From contig JBBSTY010000070.1 of NCBI GenBank assembly GCA_038235385.1, positions 1 to 20,915 of the forward strand: a stretch of DNA of 20,915 bases. Reading direction: 5' to 3'. Shown here piece after piece: positions 1 to 6,365 of this stretch (position 1 is the first letter of the stretch; every line of letters starts with the position of its first letter). The stretch comes from JBBSTY01 sp038235385 (GTDB lineage Bacteria > Actinomycetota > Acidimicrobiia > Acidimicrobiales > Acidimicrobilacustridaceae). The notes under the pieces were generated by a model that was given only the letters and a program-made list of their open reading frames with translations, was not told the origin of the DNA and did no database searches. The position numbers and the translations under genes were made by a program.

Positions 1-457
1 CGGCGCCGTAGGGGATGAGGAGGACGAGAGCCTCGTCGCACTCGTCGGGGCTGAACTCGTTGTGGTCGGCGGCGGCGTCGGCGAAGGCGGGGTGGTGGAC
101 GAGCTCGGCGCCGAGCTCGTAGTTCTGGTCCTCGTCGAGCCCGAGGTACGGCTCGTTGATGGCGATCACGACGTCCCAGTCGGCAGCCTCGTCGTCGGGC
201 ACGACCGCTCGGATCTCATCGAGGACGTCGAGGGCCGCCTCGACGTCCTCGGGGTTGGTCCGGTCGAGCTCCTCGATCAACGTGCAGATCTCCGCACCCG
301 GGGTCGACCCGGGCGAGTCGTTGCTGCTCGCCGTCGCCGGCGCCGTCGTCGCCTCCGCCGACGTGGAGACCGCCTCCTCCTTGGCGCACCCCACGCCGAA
401 CAGGAGTGCCGCCGTCGCCACGGTCGCCGCCATCCGCCTACCCGCCGTCATTCGCAT
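1..457 (-). CDS. Acidic lipoprotein, paralogue of the next gene (C-terminus outside window)
   Basis: The reading frame is open to the window edge, so only the first ~152 residues are visible. The N-terminus has basic residues (MRMTAGRR), a hydrophobic run and a Cys in LLFGVGCAKEE. This resembles a lipoprotein signal peptide, although Gly at -3 of the lipobox is unusual. A Ser/Thr/Ala-rich linker follows, then an acidic, mostly helical-looking domain with a Cys near its start (ICTLIEEL) and another at DECDEA. The same layout, including the CAK(E/D)E start and the spaced cysteines, occurs in the gene at 653-1474, so the two are tandem paralogues. I chose the ATG at 457 because GGGAG lies 6 nt upstream; in-frame ATGs at 463 and 451 are alternatives. 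It probably sits on the outer face of the membrane. I do not recognise a named family and assign no function. Confidence 0.75.
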   Translation of the reverse strand, partial: MRMTAGRRMAATVATAALLFGVGCAKEEAVSTSAEATTAPATASSNDSPGSTPGAEICTLIEELDRTNPEDVEAALDVLDEIRAVVPDDEAADWDVVIAINEPYLGLDEDQNYELGAELVHHPAFADAAADHNEFSPDECDEALVLLIPYGA

Positions 458-557
458 GTGCATCTCCCAGATGTCCGCCTCTGTTCCCGGGAGCCTATTC
501 CCATTCCTGCTCCTCCTTCTGCCCCCGACGGAGGCTGGACCCTCGCAACAACGACGA

Positions 558-597
558 AGGCCCCCCACATCGCCCGACCGGACGACGTGGAGGGCCT
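558..597 (-). terminator. Candidate rho-independent terminator after the lipoprotein gene at 653-1474
   Basis: AGGCCCCCCAC at 558-568 pairs with GTGGAGGGCCT at 587-597, giving an 11-bp stem with one mismatch and an 18-nt loop. Read on the minus strand it lies 55 nt past the stop of the lipoprotein gene and is followed by a T-enriched stretch (TCGTCGTTGTTG). The U-tract is imperfect, as is common in high-GC actinobacteria. Confidence 0.5.
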
Positions 598-652
598 CCT
601 CACGACGAAACGTTCCCGGCCGTCCCGGCCAGGTCGTTGGTCCTCGGTGGGA

Positions 653-1474
653 TCAGAGATCCTCGGCGCACGGTGCGAAGGGGACGCGGAAGACGATGCG
701 CTTGTCGGACGAGTCGGTGATGGTGACCCGCACCGGGGCACCTTCGTTCTCGTCGAGGTAGTCGGCCATGGCCTGGCACCCCTCGACCAGCTCATCGGCG
801 GCAACGCCGTTCGTGCCGTCGGCCGAGAGGGTGACGGTCCACTCGACCGTCGAGGACACGCCGCTCCTCGTCCACGAGGTGGCGTCGTCGAAGACCGGCC
901 ACCAGGCGGTGGCGTCGTAGTTGTCCTCGAGGTACGCCTGCACGTCGTCGATCGAGACCTTCTTGGCGTCGGTACCATCGGTGCCGTCGGTCGTGCCGCT
1001 GACGTCGATGAGGTCGCTGAGGCCAAGGTCCTCGCCGCACTCGTCCTCGGCGAACTCGTCGATGTTCTCGGCCGCGGCCTGGAAGTCCGGATCCGAGACG
1101 AGGTCGACGAACTCGGCGAAGTCGGCCTCGGCGTCGAGCTCGTTGATCTTGACGAACGTGTCGGTGACGACGTCCCACTCGTCGGCGATGTCGTCGGGCG
1201 ACGCCGCCTGGATGTCGGCGATGAGGTCGAGGCCTCGCTCCATCTCGTCCTCGCCGAGGTCCACGAACTCGTCCATCATGGCGCACACGTCGCCGTCGAC
1301 CGGCTTCGACGTGCCCGGGGCGGTGGTGTCCGCGCCCTCGCTCGATGCCGTGACCGGCGTGGTCGCCGAGGAGTCGACCGTGGGCTCGTCCTTGGCGCAA
1401 CCCACGGCGACGAGCGCCCCGAAGGCCACCACGACCGTCGCGGTGTACCTCATCTGACGTCTGAACCTGCTCAT
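653..1474 (-). CDS. Acidic lipoprotein with C-terminal extra domain
   Basis: This 273-residue protein starts with a short basic region, a hydrophobic segment and VAVGCAKDE, a lipobox-like site with Cys at about residue 26. A Thr/Ser/Pro-rich linker leads into an acidic domain with Cys in GDVCAMMDEF and DECGEDL, matching the upstream paralogue at 1-457. After a DGTDGTDAKK spacer a second region (about residues 180-273) contains aromatic-rich and beta-like segments (TAWWPVFDD, VEWTVTLSADG, VRVTITDSS) and ends FAPCAEDL. The start at 1474 is supported by GGGGAGGA about 10 nt upstream; ATG at 1453 is the alternative. It is likely secreted and membrane-anchored by lipidation. I cannot name the domain; a solute-binding or stress-lipoprotein role would be a guess. 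Confidence 0.82.
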   Translation of the reverse strand: MSRFRRQMRYTATVVVAFGALVAVGCAKDEPTVDSSATTPVTASSEGADTTAPGTSKPVDGDVCAMMDEFVDLGEDEMERGLDLIADIQAASPDDIADEWDVVTDTFVKINELDAEADFAEFVDLVSDPDFQAAAENIDEFAEDECGEDLGLSDLIDVSGTTDGTDGTDAKKVSIDDVQAYLEDNYDATAWWPVFDDATSWTRSGVSSTVEWTVTLSADGTNGVAADELVEGCQAMADYLDENEGAPVRVTITDSSDKRIVFRVPFAPCAEDL

Positions 1475-1505
1475 TCCTGCAATTCCTCCCCGTAAGGCCA
1501 ACCGT

Positions 1506-1520
1506 CCACCGTAGCGGTGG
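1506..1520 (-). terminator. Short GC hairpin between thiolase-like operon and lipoprotein gene
   Basis: CCACCG-TAG-CGGTGG is a perfect 6-bp stem with a 3-nt loop, 28 nt past the stop codon of the thiolase-like gene at 1549-2724 on the minus strand. It has only scattered Ts after it, so it may be a weak terminator or a pause or processing site. Confidence 0.3.
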
Positions 1521-1548
1521 CGCCTCACCGAGTGGCATCGCCCCCGGG

Positions 1549-2724
1549 TCAGGACTCGGGCTTGTCGGCGCCCACGATCCACATGGCGAAGAACTGCGAC
1601 CCGCCGCCGTAGGCGTGACCGAGTGCGGTGCGGGCCCCGTCGATCTGGTGCTCGCCCGCTTGACCCCGGACCTGCATGGCGGCCTCGCCGAAGCGGAGCA
1701 TGCCCGACGCGCCGATGGGGTTGGAGGAGAGCACGCCGCCCGAGCAGTTGACCGGGAGGTCGCCGTCCATCTGGGTGGCACCGTCCTCGACCATCTTCCA
1801 GCCCTGACCCTCCTCGGCGAAGAGGAGGTTCTCGAGCCACATGGGTTCGAACCAGGAGAACGGCACGTACATCTCGACGACGTCGATCTCCTTGCGCGGG
1901 TCGGTGATCCCGGCCTGCGCGTACACATCCCTCGCGCACTCGGTTCCGCCGACGGGGTTGACCTGGTCGCGGCCGGCGAACATGGTGGGCTCGCTGCGGA
2001 ACGCCGTGCCCTTGACCCAGGCCGGCGGCCGGCCGGCGGCGGCGGCTGCGTCGCCGCCCTTCTCGTTCGTGATGACGAGCGCGCAGGCGCCATCGGAGGA
2101 CGGGCAGGTCTCGCTGTAGCGGATCGGGTCCCACAGCATCATCGAATCCTTGACCGAATCGAAGCTGATGTCGGTCTCGTGCAGGTGGGCGTAGGGGTTC
2201 TTGAGCGCGTTGCGGCGGTCCTTGAGCGCCACGAGGATCCCGATGTGGTCCGGTGCCTTCGACCGCTGCATGTAGCCACGGATGTGGGGGGCGAAGTAGC
2301 CCCCCGCACCGGCGTGCATCGGTGGTTGGAAGGGGATCTTCATCGAGAGGGCCCACATGGCCTCGCTCTCGGACTGCTTCTCGAAGGCGACGGTGAGCAC
2401 CCGTTCGTGGATGCCGGCGGCGACGAGGTCCTGGGCGACGATGGCGGTGGAACCGCCGACCGATCCCGCGGTGTGCACCCGGAACATGGGCTTGCCCACC
2501 GCGCCGAGGGCATCGGCGAGGTAGAGCTCGGGCATCATGACGCCTTCGAAGAAGTCCGGGGCCTTGCCGATCACGACCGCATCGATGTCGGACCAGCCCA
2601 TCTGGGCGTCGTCGAGGGCCCGTTGGGCAGCCTCTCGCACCAGCCCGGCGATCGACACGTCACCGCGCACCGCGGTGTGGTGCGTCTGACCGATGCCGAC
2701 GATGGCGACTCGTTCCTTTCCCAT
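1549..2724 (-). CDS. Thiolase-fold protein (SCP2/lipid-transfer type) lacking the catalytic Cys
   Basis: This 391-residue protein opens with the thiolase-superfamily start VAIVGIGQTHHTAV and keeps family landmarks: PSSDGACALVI near residue 215, EMYVPFSWFEPM in the C-terminal half, NCSGGVLSSNPIGASG, and GHAYGGGSQFF near the end. Aligned by eye to SCP2 thiolase (CSTGSTA), the nucleophilic Cys is Ser88 in HTAGSVGGST, and the His of the GHP motif is Asn (SNP). Classical thiolysis is therefore unlikely. Known relatives such as Ltp2 lack the thiolase nucleophile, act as retro-aldolases on steroid side-chain CoA esters and bind a DUF35 partner. The same kind of role here is inference. It is last in an operon with a second thiolase-like gene and two DUF35 genes. 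The start at 2724 overlaps the previous stop as TGATG and has GGAGGGGG just upstream. Confidence 0.88.
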   Translation of the reverse strand: MGKERVAIVGIGQTHHTAVRGDVSIAGLVREAAQRALDDAQMGWSDIDAVVIGKAPDFFEGVMMPELYLADALGAVGKPMFRVHTAGSVGGSTAIVAQDLVAAGIHERVLTVAFEKQSESEAMWALSMKIPFQPPMHAGAGGYFAPHIRGYMQRSKAPDHIGILVALKDRRNALKNPYAHLHETDISFDSVKDSMMLWDPIRYSETCPSSDGACALVITNEKGGDAAAAAGRPPAWVKGTAFRSEPTMFAGRDQVNPVGGTECARDVYAQAGITDPRKEIDVVEMYVPFSWFEPMWLENLLFAEEGQGWKMVEDGATQMDGDLPVNCSGGVLSSNPIGASGMLRFGEAAMQVRGQAGEHQIDGARTALGHAYGGGSQFFAMWIVGADKPES

Positions 2725-3773
2725 CACTCCCCCTCCAGGACGCAGACCAGGTTCTGCTGCAGGCACACACCCGAGGTGGCGTGGCCGATGGCTCGATCGG
2801 CTTCGCCGCGACTGATCCGCGTCGCGGCCTCACCGAGGCGGATGAGCCCGGCCGCCATGATGGGGTTGGCGGCGAGCGCCCCTCCCGATGGGTTGACCGA
2901 CACATCGCCACCCAGGCCCAACGACTCGGCCAGGATGATCTCCTGGTGGCTGAACGGTGCGTGGAGCTCGGCGAGGTCGACGCGGCCTGCGCCGGCCTTC
3001 TCGCCCGCCAACCGGGTGGACACCGAGGTGGTGAGATCGCGCACGCCGAGGGCGTTGGGCTCGATGCGGTGGTCGAAGCCACGGATCCACGCCGGCCGGT
3101 CGCTGAGCTCGCGGGCCACGTCGCCCGCGGCCAGGATCACCGCGCCGGCGCCGTCGGTGACGGGTGGGCAGTCGTGCTTGTGCAGCGGGGAGACGAAGTA
3201 GTCCTCGTCGAGCAACGCCCCGGGTTCCACGTCGCCCGACAACTGCGCGTGCGGGTTGGCCCGGGCGTTGCGCCGGCTCGCCGCAACGACCTCGGCCATC
3301 TGCTCCTCGGTGAACGCGCCCGCCTCGAGCCCCGATCGCGCCTGGATGGCAGCGAGCGAGATCGGATCGGCCCACAGCGGTGCGGTGTAGTACGGGTCGA
3401 GCTGGCGTGACATCACCCGGCGGATGTCGCCGGGTGAGGACTTGCCGTAGGCGTAGACGAGCGAGATGTCGACGTGGCCGGTCTGCATCTTCACCCAGGC
3501 CTCGTAGATCGCCCACGCGCCGTCCATGTCGACGTGGGACTCCGAGATCGGCGGCCACGGTCCGAAGCCGTCCAACGTGGTGACGAAGGAGAACCCCTGG
3601 CCGGCCAGGTAGTCCGAACTTCCCGAGCAGACGAAGTCGACCCGGTCCTTGGTGATGTTGGCGCCCTCGAGCGCGCCGGCCAGCACCGGCATGAGCATCT
3701 CGACGTCATTGACGTCGGTGCGTGCCCGGGCGTGGTCGGTCTGGCCGAGGGAGATGATCGCGATGTCTCGCAT
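2724..3773 (-). CDS. Second thiolase-fold protein, also without thiolase catalytic residues
   Basis: This 349-residue protein begins IAIISLGQTDHARA and is a divergent paralogue of the following gene. Shared landmarks are PPVTDGAGAVIL, ELHAPFSHQEIIL, NPSGGALAANPIMAAG and GHATSGVCL. By eye, the Cys position of the SCP2-thiolase motif is Asp82 (VDMDGAWA) and the GHP His is Asn (ANP), so it is also unlikely to be a normal acyl-CoA thiolase. It may form a heteromer with its neighbour, or each may pair with one of the two DUF35 proteins upstream. The ATG at 3773 overlaps the upstream DUF35 stop as TGATG and has AAGGA 9 nt upstream. Substrate is unknown; a CoA-bound steroid-like or branched acyl compound is suggested only by family and neighbours. 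Confidence 0.85.
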   Translation of the reverse strand: MRDIAIISLGQTDHARARTDVNDVEMLMPVLAGALEGANITKDRVDFVCSGSSDYLAGQGFSFVTTLDGFGPWPPISESHVDMDGAWAIYEAWVKMQTGHVDISLVYAYGKSSPGDIRRVMSRQLDPYYTAPLWADPISLAAIQARSGLEAGAFTEEQMAEVVAASRRNARANPHAQLSGDVEPGALLDEDYFVSPLHKHDCPPVTDGAGAVILAAGDVARELSDRPAWIRGFDHRIEPNALGVRDLTTSVSTRLAGEKAGAGRVDLAELHAPFSHQEIILAESLGLGGDVSVNPSGGALAANPIMAAGLIRLGEAATRISRGEADRAIGHATSGVCLQQNLVCVLEGE

Positions 3774-4294
3774 CAGACGTTGTCCTTGTAGGTCTCCCAG
3801 TCGGCGTCGGGCTCGCCGGTCGGTCGGAAGTACTTGATCGATTCGAGCGTCGGGCCGATCTCCTCGTCGGGCACCCACACCGCCTCGACGCGTTGGCCCA
3901 TGTGCACGTCGTGCGCGTCCACCTCCTGGATGAGGTGCATGAGCGGGATGTCGGATCCGTCGAGCAGGATCAGGGCACTGACGTACGGCAGCTCCATGGC
4001 CTGCCCGTAGAACTGCACGTTCACGACGCAGAACGAGGTGACCGTGCCGACATGGGCGAGCTCGACCTCTTCGTCGATGGCCACGCCGTCGGTCGGGCAG
4101 CAGCCGCGCGCCGGGACGTAGACCTTGCGGCACAGGGGGCAGCGCTGGCCGAGCAGCTTCTTGCGGGCCACGCCCTGGAGGAACCGGCTGGGGGCCAGTC
4201 CCGGCATGTAGTCGTAGTCGAGCCTCGCGGGGGTGCGGATGCTCCTGACCATCTCCACACCGTCGAGGCGACTCGGCAGGGTGATGTCGCTCAT
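3773..4294 (-). CDS. DUF35 (zinc ribbon plus OB-fold) acyl-CoA-binding partner protein
   Basis: This 173-residue protein has the usual DUF35 plan: an N-terminal helix (LAPSRFLQGVARKKLLGQ), a rubredoxin-like zinc ribbon, then an OB-fold of about 100 residues (GTVTSFCVVNVQF to QRVEAVWVP). Ribbon residues are Cys52, Cys55 and Cys66; the expected fourth ligand is Asp69 (CPTDG), while an extra Cys65 sits beside Cys66. DUF35 proteins assemble with thiolase-fold enzymes and help bind CoA esters, for example ChsH2 with Ltp2 in sterol side-chain degradation. The two thiolase-like genes directly downstream fit that pairing. The start ATG overlaps the preceding gene's stop by 4 nt (ATGA), and the gene's stop overlaps the next start by 1 nt. 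Confidence 0.88.
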   Translation of the reverse strand: MSDITLPSRLDGVEMVRSIRTPARLDYDYMPGLAPSRFLQGVARKKLLGQRCPLCRKVYVPARGCCPTDGVAIDEEVELAHVGTVTSFCVVNVQFYGQAMELPYVSALILLDGSDIPLMHLIQEVDAHDVHMGQRVEAVWVPDEEIGPTLESIKYFRPTGEPDADWETYKDNV

Positions 4295-4743
4295 GCGCTC
4301 GCTCCTTCGGGCTCGAAGCACTCGATGTCGTGGATGTGGCCCTCGCGCTCGGCGCGCCAGCGGGCCTGGACCCGCATCCCGGTGTGCATGGCGGACTCCT
4401 CGCCGGCGTCGACGGCGTGGAGCATCGGGGTGTCGGCCCCGTCGAGCTCGATCAGGGCGAAGGCGAAGGGACGGTCGAGCGGTTGGTCCTCGAGCGGGTC
4501 GTTCACCCACGCCCACGAGACGACCTTCCCGGCATCGCCGACCTCGACCATCTCGGTGAGCGCCTCGCTGGTGACGGGGTCGTACTCGAACGGAGGCACG
4601 AGCACCCGCCCGTCGGCCGCCTTGATGCCCACGATGAACCCTTCACGCAGCGCGGTGAAGAACGCGCCGATGACCGGGCCGGTCGTGCGACTGAACGGGT
4701 ACTCGATGATCAGCTCTGCCGTGAGCAGCTCGCCGTCAGCCAT
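4291..4743 (-). CDS. DUF35-like OB-fold protein with degenerate zinc ribbon
   Basis: This 150-residue protein keeps the DUF35 order: helix (GPVIGAFFTALREG), ribbon-like loop, then OB-fold (GKVVSWAWVND, FAFALIELDGADTPML, MRVQARWRAER). The ribbon segment IKAADGRVLVPPFEYDP has the GRVLVPP core but no cysteines, so zinc binding is lost. It is the first gene of the operon, starting at 4743 with GGGGAG 8 nt upstream, and overlaps the next DUF35 gene by 4 nt. A metal-bearing and a metal-less DUF35 followed by two thiolase-like proteins suggests a mixed complex or two cognate pairs. That is inference. It could alternatively act as a MaoC-independent CoA-binding chaperone. Confidence 0.8.
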   Translation of the reverse strand: MADGELLTAELIIEYPFSRTTGPVIGAFFTALREGFIVGIKAADGRVLVPPFEYDPVTSEALTEMVEVGDAGKVVSWAWVNDPLEDQPLDRPFAFALIELDGADTPMLHAVDAGEESAMHTGMRVQARWRAEREGHIHDIECFEPEGASA

Positions 4744-4864
4744 GCGCTGGTCTCCCCTTCGCTCGAGATCGAGATGCCCGATCGCGAACGGTCCGGCATC
4801 GTGCCACGTCGTCGTGCAGGCAACACCGGTACCGGGTCGTCCCGCCGCTTCGGTCCCCCGAAAT

Positions 4865-4879
4865 CTGACGCGGCGTCAC
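4865..4879. promoter_or_regulatory. Imperfect copy of the CTGACG-N3-CGTCAG operator
   Basis: CTGACG-CGG-CGTCAC matches the palindrome seen before the acyl-CoA synthetase and acyl-CoA dehydrogenase genes except for the last base. It lies 121 nt upstream of the first DUF35 gene (minus strand), in the 198-nt gap after the GH43-like gene. Confidence 0.45.
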
Positions 4880-4881
4880 GT

Positions 4882-4895
4882 TAGAACAGATTCTC
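4882..4895. promoter_or_regulatory. KstR-like palindrome upstream of the DUF35/thiolase operon
   Basis: TAGAAC-AG-ATTCTC (minus strand GAGAATCTGTTCTA) differs by two bases from the perfect TAGAAC-N2-GTTCTA palindrome, which resembles the KstR operator of mycobacterial and rhodococcal cholesterol genes as I recall it. It sits 2 bp from the other palindrome. The regulator is not in this window, so the assignment is inference. Confidence 0.4.
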
Positions 4896-4941
4896 GTTCC
4901 GGGCGAGGTCCGTGCGCGCCGGCTGCGGCGGCGACCTGCGC

Positions 4942-6180
4942 TCAGTCGGATCGGCGGCGTCGGCGGCGTCGCACGACGATCACCAGCGCCACGAGGGCGA
5001 CCACCACGACGACCACCGAGGCCATCACCGCTCCGAGCACGATCCACGCCGTCGTCGCCCCGATGCGCACGGGGGCGCCGTCGCGCACCTCGACGATGTC
5101 GAGGTAGAGCCGACGTTCCCCCGTCGGGTAGCCGATCTGGCCACGTTCCCACCCGTGGTACACCATCCACACGAGACCGTCCTTGGCGAAGAACTCCTGG
5201 CCGCCCGGACCCTTGGCGAACACCGTCGAGTCCATCCACGGCCCGTCGGACTTCGTGCACGGGCCGGTGATGGACTCGCAGGTCGCGTAGCCGACCGCGT
5301 AGTCCGCGGTGTCCCACGCGTTGGCCGAGTAGAAGAGCAGGTACCGGCCGCCGGCGATGACCATCGACGGCGCCTCGATGAGCCCTCCTTCCCACGACTG
5401 GTCGGCCCGGATCAGCTCCGCCGGCTCACCCGTCACGGTCAGACCGTCCGGCGCGAGCTCCTGGGACCACAGCGACGTCGCCAGGTCGCAGCAGTTGCCG
5501 TCGTTCTTGAACAGCAACCACGACGCGCCGTCGACGTCGGTCACGATGCTCGGGTCGATCGTGCCACCGAGCTCGGCCTGGCAGACCATCGGCGCGGTGG
5601 AGTCGTCGACGAAGGGCCCCAGCGGGGACGGGGCGACCGCACGCGAGATGCACTGGCGCTTCGAGTCGTTGTCGGTGGTGGTGTAGTACGCGATGTAGCC
5701 GTTGGCGTGGGCGTAGACGGCCGGCGCCCAGACGAAGCCGGGCGTGGTCCACGCGGGGAGCGTCGGGAAGGCGTCGCCGTAGTAGGTGCCCTCGTCGCCT
5801 CCCGAGCTCACGAGCACGGGGAGGTTGGCATCGTCGGTGTTGGTGGCGTAGGTGTAGTTCGTGTCGCCGACGATCAGCATGAACGGATCGGCGAAGTCGC
5901 CGTCGTAGACGGGCGTGCCGACGAGCAACCCGCCCCCGGGGTCGAGCTGGGTCGTCCGGCCGGACCCCGGAACGGTTCCACCCGGAGCCGTTCCCTCCGG
6001 GCCGGGCACCGTCTGCCCGTCGAGACCACCGGTACGTGGTCGTTGCCCGGGACGGACCGCGCCGGACGGGTCCGACGACGAGCACGCGGTGACCACCATC
6101 GCGAGGACGCCGAGCGCGAGGAGCAGGCGCACCGATCGCGCCACGATTACCGACGCGCGGCGCACCGGATCCGTTGCCAT
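4942..6180 (-). CDS. GH43-like beta-propeller lipoprotein with C-terminal membrane anchor
   Basis: This 412-residue protein has a lipoprotein signal (LLLALGVLAMVVTAC, Cys33), a Gly/Pro/Thr linker to about residue 85, then a five-bladed-propeller glycosidase-like domain. Glycoside hydrolase family 43 landmarks are in order: base Asp98 in FADPFMLIVGD, WAPAVY at 151-156, Asp209 in GTIDPSIV, acid Glu269 in LIEAPSM followed by GGRYLLFYSAN, and His342 in VYHGWE. GH43 enzymes cleave arabinan, xylan and similar side chains; the substrate here is not predictable. Unusually, residues 379-403 form a hydrophobic helix followed by seven Arg and SD, so the enzyme seems anchored at both ends on the outside of the cell. 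The start at 6180 has GGGAGG 8 nt upstream. A longer reading frame upstream has no such site. Confidence 0.85.
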   Translation of the reverse strand: MATDPVRRASVIVARSVRLLLALGVLAMVVTACSSSDPSGAVRPGQRPRTGGLDGQTVPGPEGTAPGGTVPGSGRTTQLDPGGGLLVGTPVYDGDFADPFMLIVGDTNYTYATNTDDANLPVLVSSGGDEGTYYGDAFPTLPAWTTPGFVWAPAVYAHANGYIAYYTTTDNDSKRQCISRAVAPSPLGPFVDDSTAPMVCQAELGGTIDPSIVTDVDGASWLLFKNDGNCCDLATSLWSQELAPDGLTVTGEPAELIRADQSWEGGLIEAPSMVIAGGRYLLFYSANAWDTADYAVGYATCESITGPCTKSDGPWMDSTVFAKGPGGQEFFAKDGLVWMVYHGWERGQIGYPTGERRLYLDIVEVRDGAPVRIGATTAWIVLGAVMASVVVVVVALVALVIVVRRRRRRRSD

Positions 6181-6305
6181 CGAGCGCACCTCCCGCTTCC
6201 GCGCGAGCACCGACGGTAGCCGGGCTGGTCCGCATGATCGGGCGCGTCGCCCACCCCGTCCGTCCGCCGCGGACGCTTGCCCACCCCCACCCATCGCCCT
6301 AGCCT

Positions 6306-6320
6306 CTGACGGTTCGTCAG
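6306..6320. promoter_or_regulatory. Perfect CTGACG-N3-CGTCAG palindrome before the acyl-CoA synthetase
   Basis: CTGACG-GTT-CGTCAG has 6-bp perfect arms and ends exactly 45 nt before the synthetase ATG at 6366, inside the 185-nt divergent region shared with the GH43-like gene. The identical arms at the identical distance precede the acyl-CoA dehydrogenase at 14412. TAGCCT just upstream could be a -10 element. It is probably an operator for a TetR-type acyl-CoA regulator. Confidence 0.65.
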
Positions 6321-6365
6321 GACATCGTCCGGCCGCATCGGTCGGCCAGGGGAAGCAGGGGACAC

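Noticed and set aside
653..2356. Single 567-residue frame joining the lipoprotein to sequence inside the thiolase-like gene
   Set aside because: The upstream part is an out-of-frame reading of the thiolase-like gene; the lipoprotein start at 1474 has a ribosome site and signal peptide.
1615..3201. Long plus-strand open frame opposite the thiolase-like genes
   Set aside because: It mirrors the coding strand in very GC-rich DNA, its composition (Gly/Arg/Val/Ala/His) is typical of antisense frames, and the minus-strand genes have clear family motifs and ribosome sites.
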